DNA of 64,000 nt from assembly GCA_940337035.1 (NCBI GenBank), contig OW679195.1, positions 178,408,015-178,472,014 on the forward strand, read 5' to 3'. The notes beneath the pieces were generated by a model. It ran no database searches. It saw only the letters and a list, made by a program, of their open reading frames with translations, and was not told where the DNA came from. Source of the stretch: Agriotes lineatus (Eukaryota > Arthropoda > Insecta > Coleoptera > Elateridae). Both the position numbers and the translations under genes were made by a program. Shown here piece by piece: positions 23,075-32,745 of the stretch. The stretch's first letter is position 1. The number at the start of each line of letters is the position of its first letter.

Positions 23075-23645
23075 GTAGAACAGTGGACAGGATAGCGGCC
23101 ATTTTGTTTTTAATTGGGTCAATTAAAATAGTAGAACAGTGGGCACTATAGCGGCCATTTTGTTTTTAATTGGATTAATCAATATCAAATGCTCTAATTA
23201 AACCGCCAATCAGATGCTCTAATTATTCTTCATATGTGCTATTGCTTAATCACATATGAAGTTTGATATTTAATTTACATATGTGCTACTGATTAAATTA
23301 CGCGGCGGCCATTTTAATTTGCTTCTGGAATTACACGGCGGCCATCTTGGTTTTCTGGCGCGAATATTTGAATTTTAAATTTTTCAGATTTTTTTTTAAT
23401 TTAAATCTCCCGGGCGGTCCGCCATCTTGGTTTTCTGCGCGCGCACTTCTAGCGGAAATATTTGAATTTCAAACTGTTAAATCTTCCGTCTCCCTCATCG
23501 AAGCTGCTCTCTCTCTCTCTCTCATGCACGGCGGCCATTTTAATTTCGCGCGAATATTTGAATTTAAATTTTTTCAGATTTTTTTTCTAAGTTCAATTTT
23601 TTGAATTTAAACTTCCCAGGGTGTCGGCCATCTTGGCTTTCTCGC
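23075..23645 (+). repeat. Repeat block with seven GCCAT(T/C)TT motifs
   Basis: GCCATTTT or GCCATCTT occurs at 23098, 23154, 23308, 23341, 23421, 23534 and 23627, all on the plus strand and mostly as GCGGCCATNTT. The first two lie in a 56-bp tandem pair. The segments around 23335-23440 and 23528-23643 are diverged direct copies sharing GCGCGAATATTTGAATTT and the run TTTTTCAGATTTTTTTT. GCCATNTT is the core bound by YY1/Pleiohomeotic, so the block could act as a Polycomb-type site. It could equally be a transposon-derived repeat. Confidence 0.55.
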
Positions 23646-23649
23646 ATTT

Positions 23650-23757
23650 AATTTAAAAAAAGCTTTCTGCGATGACCCTAGGCCGGATTCGAACCAGCGA
23701 TCACAGCATTACGAGTCTAAGAGGCTAACTACCTGAGCTACCCAGACAACGTAACTG
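23650..23757 (-). mobile_element. tRNA-Thr-like SINE head
   Basis: On the minus strand, GGGTAGCTCAGGTAGTTAGC (A box) and then CTGGTTCGAATCCGG (B box), with CGT in the anticodon position. The acceptor ends do not pair, so it is a SINE or pseudogene. The tail CAGAAAGCTTTTTTTAAATT recurs at 24450-24505. Confidence 0.55.
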
Positions 23758-24440
23758 AGTCCTATTAAAACTTCAACACTTGCGTGTCGAGCTCCCTTGT
23801 TTTAAACAAACTATTTTTTGAGAAATATGTTTTATAAGAATGGAGTTGCATGGCTTGTAGTGTTAAATGAGTGTAGTAATTTAAAAAAAGTGTTTTTGCA
23901 TTTGGTTGGGCTATAATTAATTATTTTATAATTTGTGCCTGCTATATGGCTGGATTAACGAGATTCTCATTGTCCCTACCTACTATAGGAAATTTCCGTC
24001 TAAGTTCCCTTTTTAAAACAGGTCGCGTTGCCTGTGTTTTGTTTGGTTTTAAAGGTTTGAACATTGTACACTTCTGACTGTGTCTGACATTACACTTTCA
24101 TATTCATATTATAAATAAATTTTAAATGTTATTTTCGACTGAGTTTTAGCCGCTTATAAATTACAACAGCTAGTTTAAAAATTAAATGGGCGATAAGAGG
24201 TAAAGGCAGATCGTAATATAAAACGAGTTACAAATTTTATTTTAATATATTCCTGAAATACTGATAATACGTATTGCTTGAATAAGAAAGAGATAAACAT
24301 AAAATGCGTAATTATTCGCAATGGTTTTTGCCCCCGGGCGCGTTTTCAGTTAACTTGATTGTTGAGCACAGACAATGGAATTTGCTATGATATCACCGAA
24401 TCTGCAGGGGTCATCTGGTCTACGCTCATCTCGTCCGCAT
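23758..24440. other. AT-rich spacer, nothing recognised
   Basis: ATTGCTTGAATAAGAAAGAG at 24272 is shared with the foldback element at 50780. Otherwise no feature was seen. Confidence 0.5.
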
Positions 24441-24444
24441 TTAT

Positions 24445-24510
24445 TTAATTTAAAAAAAAAAGCTTTTTGCGGTGGCCCAAGTCGGATTTGAACCCTAGCC
24501 ACATGTGAAT
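24445..24510 (-). mobile_element. Truncated SINE fragment
   Basis: It shares the AAAAAAAGCTTT, GCGGTGGCCC and GGATTTGAACC tail-to-B-box order with the SINE at 23650-23757. The A-box half is missing. Confidence 0.45.
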
Positions 24511-24889
24511 AATTATTTTAAATCGCGAAAAGTGTTGAGTAAATAAATGCAACGTATTATAAATACGTAAAACTTTTAGTTATTGTGCGTTTATAAGATG
24601 GGTCTTTTGACAAAGTGGAAGAATCAAACTGTGCTATTGTAAATGTACAGATTTTTCACGGTCAATTTGTATATAACAACTTAATGTAAATTGGTAATTT
24701 AGAACATTTTAACGAAAACAGCGACTTCTTTCGGAATAAACTGTTTCTTCTCACCACGGAACCCTATTTTATAAGTAAACGTCTGAAATTGTGTCATTAT
24801 ATCGATAAAAACTGCATTTTAGTTTAAAAAATTCCAGTATAAATGCAAACGGACGCAAATAAAAACGCAATTGACCACAAATTAACATA

Positions 24890-25935
24890 ATTTTGAATAA
24901 GAACGCTCAATTTCGTTGAAAAAATGTTCTGACACCGTCATTTCACTTAAATTTTACAAAACGACATACATCATATCACTTGAAATTATACAAAAACACG
25001 ACTCTAACTTGTTGCAATTTCAGCAAGATTTGAATAAAAAACAGCAATTTCTGCAGCAATTTTAGTAAGATTTGAATAAAAACACAATTTCGCTGAAAAA
25101 GTCTTACCAAAAACGACAAAAACAATATTTTTATAGAACTTTCATTGAAAAATCTTCTACCACAAGCATTTGTAGAAGCAAAATTCACGCACTTTCGATG
25201 AAAAACGTTCTGTTCCACATCATCTCACATACAATTTTCACAAAAATCGACATCATGTCACATAAATTATACAAAAACTGTCATCATATCACTTGAAATT
25301 ATACAAAAAACAACATTTTCATTCAACACACGATGAAAATTGAACAAAAATCACGCAATCATACAGCAATCTCACATAAATTTTCACAAAAATCGACATC
25401 ATGTCACATAAATTATACAAAAACTGTCATCATGTAACTTGAAATTATACAAAAAACGACCTCTTTATTCAACACACGACGAAAATTGAACAAAAATCAC
25501 GCAATCACACATCATCTCACATAAATTTACACAAAAATCGACATCATGTCACATAAATTATACAAAAACTGTCATCATATCACTTGAAATTATACAAAAA
25601 ACGACATTTTCATTCAACACACGATGAAAATTGAACAAAAATCACGCAATCATACAGCATCTCACATAAATTTTTACAAAAATCGACATCATGTTACATA
25701 AACTATGCATTCAGTTTTACACTTTTTATAAAATGCATCGCTCAAAATTAAAAGAAATAGCAATTTCGTTGAAAAAATCTTTTACCACAAGCATTTCGAT
25801 AAACAAAATTCAAAAATTCTTGTACTTTTGATGGAAATACACACAATTTCGTTGAAAAATTTGCAAATGTTTTACACTTTTTTATTAAATGTATCGCCCA
25901 AAATTAAAAGAAAGCACAATTTTTTAAATTATATC
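24890..25935 (+). repeat. Second satellite, ~145-bp units
   Basis: ATCGACATCATGTCACATAA recurs at about 25246, 25392, 25537 and, slightly altered, 25682. The spacing is 145-146 bp. Each unit continues through ACTGTCATCAT, ACTTGAAATTATACAAAAA and GATGAAAATTGAACAAAAAT. The flanks at 24890-25215 and 25740-25935 hold older, diverged units with similar phrases. It is not coding and is unrelated by eye to the 2.5-8.7 kb satellite. Confidence 0.85.
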
Positions 25936-26273
25936 ACGCCATTATGAAATCGTAGATTGATTTTTTTGAAATTTTACACTTTGTAACTGTAAAATAACTT
26001 CAAATACTAATATTTTAGCTTTAGATTTTGTAATTATTGCAGATTCGTGAAAAACAATAGCAGAGTAGAAATAAAAAAACACAAACACTTTGTAATAAAC
26101 AAATATATTGTTCTTATTTCGTATAATACTTAATAATATAAAAATAATTGTACAGCTGAATGGTCTTATTTTCTAAAAATCTGCTAGCAATTTACAAAAC
26201 TGTAGTTTGAGGTGCACAACATTTCAAATTAAAAAGGCTGCAAGTAATAAAATCAGAATTTTATTGTGTCATT
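25936..26273. other. AT-rich spacer, nothing recognised
   Basis: Very AT-rich; no feature. It lies just beyond the stop codon of the left palindrome-arm gene. Confidence 0.5.
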
Positions 26274-27044
26274 TTAATGTTTAAGATGCACCCAATCTAG
26301 AATTCCCTTCGTTTTTGGTGTTGATGACATCTGCCTTAGAGGCATTTTTCTAACGGCCCTTTTTTGGAGGCGTTTCCTTATCGGCGTTCTTCTGACTGAA
26401 CCTTTTTGATGTGGACTTGGATGAGTAGCTGGTGTTTTTAATTTATATTCTAAATCGGACTCGCAGTTATCAGTTTCCATTTCGGTTTTTCCTGTAGTAC
26501 CACTCGGGGTTGGCTTCTTTTGCTGTTTAGGTTTAGCTAGCAGCACATTAGCAACGTTAAGGTCTTTGATGTAAGCAGCAAACTGTAGGCGTCCGGGTGG
26601 ATTAATAGTTTTTCGAGGCCTCAGAGTGTCGTGAATGAAATCGACTATGTTAGGACGCCGGTAAAATTTACCACCCTTTACAGTAACCGTACCCTTGTGA
26701 TCCTAGCTCACATCGTTTGAGGTACTTAAAATGCGTAGGAAAAACTTCAGCTTTTTTCTTAAAAGTTTTGGGAAGTGTAGATAAAATAAGGGCATTTGAT
26801 AGGCTGTTACTGGTTGTTTCAGTAGGTATTTTGATTGGCTTCCGCGCCTGGTTTGTGAAATGAAGGTACCTTTGTAAAACCTGATTGTACTGGATCCATT
26901 TATCGTGATCAGTTAATTTGGACTTTAAAACTTTTTGCATTTCGTCATCAAGCTGTGATAATATATTTTCTCCGCATTCTCGCCAGACTTAAGACGTTGG
27001 ACAAATTCCGGCGATACAATCAACATCTTCCGCTCTTGGCCCAT
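26274..27044 (-). pseudogene. Broken gene of unknown family, left arm
   Basis: A ~256-codon gene starts at the ATG at 27042-27044 and ends in TAA at 26274-26276. The N-terminal half has SPEFVQRLKSGEN, LDDEM and YNQVLQRYLHF. The middle has NIVDFIHDTLRPRK and PPGRLQFAAYIKDLNVANV. The C-terminus is strongly basic (TPIRKRLQKRAVRKMPLRQ). A 1-base loss near 26966 breaks the frame, and an in-frame TAG at about 26704 is shared with the other arm. I think similar orphan proteins occur widely in invertebrate mobile or virus-like elements, but I cannot name the family. Confidence 0.6.
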
Positions 27045-27141
27045 TTTAGTCGAAAAGGAGCTCAATCGTTTGTTCTGGTAGAGCCGTCGTGAATAACTAG
27101 CTTAAAATCAAGACTTTCATAATAAATATATAAAAAAAATA

Positions 27142-27223
27142 TGACAGGTACGGGATTCGAACCCGTATTCTCTCTCGAGATCAGAGCTTAAATCTGACGC
27201 CTTAACCATTCGGCCAACCTGTC
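27142..27223 (-). tRNA. tRNA-Leu (anticodon UAA)
   Basis: 82 nt with a fully paired 7-bp acceptor stem (GACAGGT / ACCTGTC) and discriminator A. The A box is TGGCCGAATGGTTAAGGC. The anticodon arm TCAGA-TTTAAGC-TCTGA gives UAA. A class II variable arm (TCTC/GAGA) and T arm ACGGG-TTCGAAT-CCCGT follow. A T-run lies just downstream as a Pol III terminator. It is identical to the copy in the other palindrome arm and has no intron. Confidence 0.93.
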
Positions 27224-27432
27224 TCCCCTATGACCACTCTCTGCATAATTAAGAAAACATATAGTTTAAAAAGCCTTCTACATACAATTTCATACAATAT
27301 TTCATATAAATTAAGCCATGTACAAATTTCTAAATCAGGTTTTGATATATATATTTTATCGAAAGACTTGACCCTCAGCTGCCGTTTTATTATTTGTCGT
27401 GATGCGTCATCGCTGAATTTTACAAGAGCCAT
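27202..27432 (-). CDS. Small ORF near the palindrome centre, left
   Basis: A 76-codon frame beginning MALVKFSDDASRQIIKRQL and running into the tRNA gene. The matching start exists in the right arm at about 27640, but the frame is interrupted there (GATGAC reads GATCAC and bases differ). The first ~30 residues look protein-like and the rest is AT-rich. It may be the 5' end of a second element gene. Function unknown. Confidence 0.3.
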   Translation of the reverse strand: MALVKFSDDASRQIIKRQLRVKSFDKIYISKPDLEICTWLNLYEILYEIVCRRLFKLYVFLIMQRVVIGETGWPNG

Positions 27433-27517
27433 CCTGTCTGCTGTGTGACGTACGCAATGTCTCCATCCCTTTTTATTTTAAAATTTTATAAAACCAGAGG
27501 CCCGACTGATGCCGCAC

Positions 27518-27550
27518 TAACACGTTTTAAACCATTGTACTCTGTTACCT
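27518..27550. other. Loop of the palindrome
   Basis: 33 bp of non-palindromic sequence between the arms. The arm ends nearest to it (GATGCCGCAC and GATGCGGCAG) match imperfectly, as expected where a palindrome centre is being eroded. Confidence 0.8.
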
Positions 27551-27848
27551 GATGCGGCAGCAGTTTGGACCTCTGATTTTATAGAATTTTAAAATAAAAA
27601 GGTATGGAAACACTGCGTGCGTCACATCGCAGACAGGATGGCACTTGTAAAATTCAACGATCACGCATCACGAAAAATAATTAAAACGGCGAGCAGGGTC
27701 AAGTCTTTCGATAAAATATATATCAAAACCGATTTAGAAATTTGTACATGACTTAATTTATATGAAATATTGTATGAAATTGTATGTAGAAGGCTTTTTA
27801 AACTATATGTTTTCTTAATTATGCAGAGAGTGGTCGTTTATATAGGGA

Positions 27849-27930
27849 GACAGGTTGGCCGAATGGTTAAGGCGTCAGATTTAAGCTCTGATCTCGAGAG
27901 AGAATACGGGTTCGAATCCCGTACCTGTCA
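27849..27930 (+). tRNA. tRNA-Leu (anticodon UAA)
   Basis: Identical over all 82 nt to the minus-strand gene at 27142-27223, although neighbouring arm sequence has diverged at several sites. All stems pair, and TTTTTTT follows within a few bases. Two convergently preserved copies suggest recent duplication, gene conversion between arms, or selection. Confidence 0.93.
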
Positions 27931-28028
27931 TATTTTTTTCTATATATTTATTATGAAAGTCTTGATTTTAAGCTAGTTTATTCACGACGGCTCTACCAGA
28001 ACAAACGATTGAGCTCCTTTTCGACTAA

Positions 28029-28695
28029 ATGGGCCAAGAGCGGAAGATGTTGATTGTATCGCCGGAATTTGTCCAACGTCTTAAGTCTGGCGAGAATGCG
28101 GAGAAAAATATATTATCACAGCTTGATGACGAAATGCAAAAAGTTTTAAAGTCCAAATTAACTGATCACGATAAATGGATCCAGTACATCAGGTTTTACA
28201 AAGGTACCTTCATTTCACAAACCAGGCGCGGAAGCCAATCAAAATACCTACTGAAACAACCAGTAACAGCCTATCAAATGCCCTTATTTTATCTACACTT
28301 CCCAAAACTTTTAAGAAAAAAGCTGAAGTTTTCCTACGCATTTTAAGTACCTCAAACGATGTGAGCTAGGATCACAAGGGTACGGTTACTGTAAAGGGTG
28401 GTAAATTTTACCGGCGTCTAACATAGTCGATTTAATTCACGACACTCTGAGGCCTCGAAAAACTATTAATCCACCCGGACGCCTACAGTTTGCTGCTTAC
28501 ATCAAAGACCTTAACGTTGCTAATGTGCTGCTAGCTAAACCTAAACAGCAAAAGAAGCCAACCCCGAGTGGTACTACAGGAAAAACCGAAATGGAAACTG
28601 ATAACTGCGAGTCCGATTTAGAATATAAATTAAAAACACCAGCTACTCATCCAAGTCCACATCAAAAAGGTTCAGTCAGAAGAACGCCGATAAGG
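28029..28695 (+). pseudogene. Broken gene of unknown family, right arm (truncated by gap)
   Basis: Same gene as 26274-27044. Here the N-terminus MGQERKMLIVSPEFVQRL stays in frame past LDDEM, where the left copy is shifted. A 1-base loss at about 28189 then breaks the YNQVLQRYL segment that is intact in the left copy. The TAG at about 28366 is shared. The private lesions are thus different in each arm while one stop predates the duplication. The basic C-terminal end falls in the gap. Confidence 0.6.
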
Positions 28696-28795
28696 NNNNN
28701 NNNNNNNNNNNNNNNNNNNNNNNNNNNNNNNNNNNNNNNNNNNNNNNNNNNNNNNNNNNNNNNNNNNNNNNNNNNNNNNNNNNNNNNNNNNNNNN
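28696..28795. other. Assembly gap (100 N)
   Basis: Exactly 100 N, the conventional placeholder for a gap of unknown size. It truncates the right arm of the palindrome inside the basic C-terminal part of the broken gene. Palindromes commonly break assemblies in this way. Confidence 0.99.
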
Positions 28796-28869
28796 TTAAG
28801 AATAGCAGACGACCCGACTTAATAGCCTCCATTTGGCGGAACGGAATTTAACCCATATAATAATTAACG

Positions 28870-29225
28870 TTCATGTAAAAGTAACACGCTCTACAAAGGG
28901 CCTTATCGATACCATTATGTGTGGAAGAAATAATAATTTGTGATTTTAATGGTTTCATTGGCACTAGAGTAAATGGAATGATGGTAGGAAGATTTCGAGA
29001 ACAGCAGTTTAACGAAAATGATTTCTTTCAAAACAATAGACGGTAGATTGCAAATGGAACCAACTTAAGGAAGTTCACAGATGTGTTTGGACATATTGCT
29101 AGATAATAAAAATCAATAATTTACGTCATGATTGACGAGAAGCCGACATTACGTTATCAGACATTAGAGTGCAACGCGGAACAGACCATGAATCCAACCA
29201 CCACTTAGTAAAAGCAAAATTGACA
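28870..29225 (+). mobile_element. LINE endonuclease fragment
   Basis: The translation gives ICDFNGFIGTRVNG, VGRFREQ and, in another frame, DIRVQRGTDHESNHHLVKA. These match the 'GDFNA.IG', 'G..G' and 'D.RV.RG...SDH.LV.AK' blocks of LINE APE endonucleases. Stops and frameshifts are frequent. The catalytic SDH motif reads SNH. Confidence 0.65.
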
Positions 29226-29429
29226 CTGTGTAATATACTGTGTAATTTACGTTTTATTAACTTTGCCCTTTTTCATTGCCAGCTAGCTCAATAACAATAA
29301 AATATTTCTAGTCGTGTTTACCTCAGTTCGGTGCTAGGGTAAGCTCTAGTTGCAATAAATCCTAAAGTTGCCCCTGGACTCGTGCTAAGCTGTAAATGTT
29401 AAAGCTCCAAAGTAGTAACAAAATAAAAA

Positions 29430-30095
29430 ATCTGGTGTGATACAAGCACACAACTTCCTTTTACAGTGATCTTATAATTGGCCAAAATTTGATTTTTAAA
29501 TTTTTAAGCATTTGTCAAAAATTGTCAAAAATTACAAATTCTACAAAAACGGTACAAAATAGAGCATTAGGCGGAGAGACAAATTTTCTCTAGAATTTTA
29601 AGTTAAATTCAAAAATGTAATAATATACCGGGTGTTCTATTTAAAATAGGAGTTATAAAAAATAGAGAAAAAAACAAAAGAAACCTATTTTAGCAGTATT
29701 CAACTAGAAAATCACCTATCTCACATCAACACACATTAAAAATGTAATAAAAATGAGAAGTTTGAAAAAAATCTTTAGAGGCGTTTTTGAAAACAAAAAA
29801 AAAACTGAAAAATCACAAGAGTAAACACCTACTTCGGTTATGCGATTTTTTTCAAAAGCTTGCTGTCGCATCTACATAATACACAAAACTTATATATGAA
29901 GTTTCAACCTCATACCTCGTTTCGTTTTTGAGATATTCTGTTCACAGACACACACACAGACACACACAGACAGACCAATGAAAAAAATATGTTTTTTGGG
30001 TTCAGGGGACTCTGAAACGTGAAGATCTGTTGAAAACTCAATTCGAATTTTTGGGGTGAATCCAATACTTCCTTTATTGTAAAAGGAAGTAAAAA
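29430..30095 (+). mobile_element. Helentron/DINE-1-like element, copy 2
   Basis: Same 5' start ATCTGGTGTGATACA, subterminal ACTTCCTTTTAC at 29453 and 3' hairpin ACTTCC...GGAAGT ending at about 30090, with a shorter CACACAGA tract at 29945-29980. It is a few dozen bases shorter than copies 1 and 3 and shares fewer positions with them, so it is probably older. The minus-strand frame 29890-30099 carries the same HVSESPEPKKHIFF-type peptide as the others. Confidence 0.55.
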
Positions 30096-31000
30096 CCAAT
30101 TTCCTTGCTCACAAATGAACAGCATATTTCCTGTAAAAGAGCAATACTAACCAATACTAAACAACCAAACAGGCAGCTGTTTCTACCACGCTTTTGTGCT
30201 GACCGTCTACTACGCAGTTTTTTCAACTAACGCCGATGCATAGAACAATGAAAGAGTGCGCAGCTGCGCACGCGCTGGTTTCGGTGACGCACACAGCTTC
30301 GGGTCCGACGGCTACTTGAAAGTAATAGAATCTGCCCTAATTCACCTACCTTAAGTAATAATCGTTGAAATTCAGTTGCGTAATAACTTGCGTTTGTCCC
30401 TAGTATGTATTCCCGGTAACACTTTTACTGTTGCGCCACCTGAGGACGCCGCCGGTTTACTGAACCATGAGTCGCCAAACAACATCTCGGCAGAATGTCG
30501 GTACTCTTCGTAAAATTAACAGGCCACTATTACGATATTTCTTGCTTTTAGGAGTTTTTCAGGAAAATGTAGAAACACTTACTGGCGCTGAATTAGAACT
30601 TGTGCCTACGACAAAAGCTCTCTCTCCCTCTCTCTCTCTCCCTGGCAGTGGAAAGCAGACTGTCTCTAAGCAGACCCCCTTGCGTTATTCTCAGAACACA
30701 TCAGAGCTTACTTAAACTGACAGTGGCGTCTGTTTCACTTTTACCCACTTTGCTACATCTAATTATTAATATCTACTAACAAACAATAAGGAACGCACAT
30801 GGACAAGTCAGTTATATATTAAAGTATTACTTGAAATACCCTCAGGCGGGCAAGGTGAACTGCCGTATAAAACAATACAAAAGGAACATGAGAATAATTG
30901 CAGATATTATCTCCACCTGCCTGCTTTTTTAAATATGATTTTTATCAAACATCTCTTAATTGTGTTGAACAGTATAGAAAGTATGAAAGAAGGTACATAT
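30096..31000. other. Unique sequence, no gene recognised
   Basis: It contains the perfect palindrome GTGCGCAGCTGCGCAC at 30256-30271 and a CT-rich tract at 30622-30648. An 82-codon frame at 30467-30715 has no recognised family. Confidence 0.5.
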
Positions 31001-31209
31001 ATAAAAGAACACAGAAAACGCAATTCATCAAGCAGCTAACGAGACACTAGAAAAACTAAATAAAAGAGATAAAGTAAGAAATGATGATGGAATGGAAATT
31101 TAAAATGGCTAAACACAGGGATACCGGAGTATAGACAACAATACGTAGAAAAAAGAAGAAAAGTAAAGATAATGGTAGTCGAAGAGAAAGAAAAAGCTAG
31201 TACCGAGAT

Positions 31210-31502
31210 TAGGAGTGGGCGATATTAACATTTACATATGGATATTCGATATCAAGATTATATCGATATTTGTCAATATATCGATAAACATTCTAAAAAT
31301 ATGAGATGTCGATGAATACCGAATCGATAAAAATCGATATTCGATATATTGATAATCGATATATTGATATTCGATATGTTGGTATTCGATATTAATTCGA
31401 TATACATATTTACATTCGATATTCCTATATTTGATATATCGATATTTCCATATATCGATATTGAAATAATATTGATATGTATCGATATATCGCCCAGCCC
31501 TA
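31210..31502. mobile_element. hAT-like MITE rich in ATCGATAT
   Basis: The ends are inverted: TTAGGAGTGGGCGATAT at the left and ATATCGCCCAGCCCTA at the right. They are flanked by imperfect 8-bp repeats (ACCGAGAT / CCGGAGAT). The interior is a degenerate array of GATATCGATA-type words. The TAGGGCTGGGCGATAT terminus is a widespread animal MITE pattern that I associate with hAT elements by its ~8-bp duplication. It sits inside a LINE. Confidence 0.6.
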
Positions 31503-32390
31503 CCGGAGATGCCAAGAAATGAAAACTTATATAAATGGAAGAAAACATATTGAAGATTGGAAGTTGGTACATCTATAAAAGATGGGAAGAGTACTACAAA
31601 CATCTAACAGAACAAAGACTAGTTAAAATACAGATGGAAATAATAGAAATAGAAAAACAGGTAAGCACAAAAGTCCAATACTAAAAGAAGCAGAAACGAA
31701 ACTAACAAATAGGAAATCAAGTGGTCCAAGTGAAAATTTGGCTGAAATATAAAAAAACAGAATACACAAGCTACTAAAAAGTATAACCCGACTATTTAAC
31801 AGATGTTTATACGAGAAAATCGCTCCAAAAGAATGGGAAGTGGTATACGCCATCTATACATAAGAAATCAGATCAGAAGAACTGCGACAATTTTATCGAG
31901 GTATAATAGCAACGTCTACTCAATCAATTATATAATAGAATCTGAGAGATACGATTCGAGAAGAATATCAGGAACAAAATACGTATTTTGCAGATACTTA
32001 AACACATTATCAAAAAACAATTAGCAATCGGAAAAGAACTGCATCTAGTCTCATATATTCAAGTAATGCATACCATAACATACCTGCAATAAAAACATTG
32101 GAAAATTCTACAGAAAACGAACACAAATCAAAATATAATTAAACCAATACAAGAGCAGTATAGGAAAACTAACATACAAATAGGAACTGGAAACCAAATC
32201 TCTCAGGTTTCGCCGCAACCAAAGGACTCAAACAAGATTGTGATAGATAAAAAAGGGATCAAATAAAAACACAAATCAATAAAGACTAAAAATGGGATAT
32301 GGTGGCATAAAAATATTACAAACAAGGGGAAATGGAGCATGTAGATGTAGTAATAGTGTAGTAGCAAAGTATATATGTATGTATGTATAA

Positions 32391-32745
32391 TCTGTAACCT
32401 CATTTACCTTGCGGTGTAGAGGCTGGTGCTTTATGCGCTGGCATCTGGCGGTACAATGCTCAACTTGCCCCGGATTCGGAATACAGAGTTGGAGCGCGCC
32501 TTTGATGCTTGCGCAGCAACCATTGTGTGAGTTGTGTGTCTTGGTGATGTGTTGACCTTGTTACTCTATCTCTTAGGTCTGTTGTTCTGAGTAGAGCACA
32601 GTTAATTTGGTGCACAACTGTGAAGGGTCTCACTGAGCCGATTGTAATCACCAGGGATACGAAAAATTCCGACCCCAGCGGAATTCAAACTGAGGACTTG
32701 CTTAATGCAAGCCTGGCGCTTACCCATCTGCGCCACGCAGCTTCT
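32391..32745 (-). mobile_element. tRNA-derived SINE, second copy
   Basis: It is collinear with the SINE at 14015-14390 from the tail (GTAACCTCATTTACCTTGCG) to the head GCGCAGATGGGTAAGCGCCA read on the minus strand. The B box is altered (CAGTTTGAATTCC). Target duplications are not clear. It interrupts the LINE between the reverse transcriptase region and the C-terminal segment. Confidence 0.75.

Larger units (their letters stand above)
26376..27517. repeat. Left arm of a large palindrome
   Basis: This is the inverted counterpart of 27551-28695, with a 33-bp loop (27518-27550). Reading from the centre outwards, both arms carry the same order: a small ORF, a tRNA-Leu(UAA) gene, then a broken gene of unknown family. 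Differences are scattered single-base changes and indels, more of them near the centre. The outer limit is set by the assembly gap in the other arm, so the real arm may be longer. Confidence 0.9.
27551..28695. repeat. Right arm of the large palindrome
   Basis: Inverted copy of 26376-27517, cut off by the N gap at 28696. The sequence beyond the gap does not match the left arm's continuation, so the palindrome ends within the missing part or the two sides are misjoined. Confidence 0.9.

Noticed and set aside
23680..23752. Functional tRNA-Thr(CGU)
   Set aside because: Acceptor arm mismatched; the tail is shared with a second truncated copy, so SINE.
25216..25700. CRISPR-like array
   Set aside because: Units are 145 bp with no repeat-spacer structure; eukaryotic satellite.
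27470..27605. Replication origin at the palindrome centre
   Set aside because: Only the palindromic shape suggests it; no supporting motif or precedent visible.
31232..31603. 123-codon minus frame rich in Ile and Tyr
   Set aside because: Translation of the ATCGATAT array inside the hAT-like MITE.
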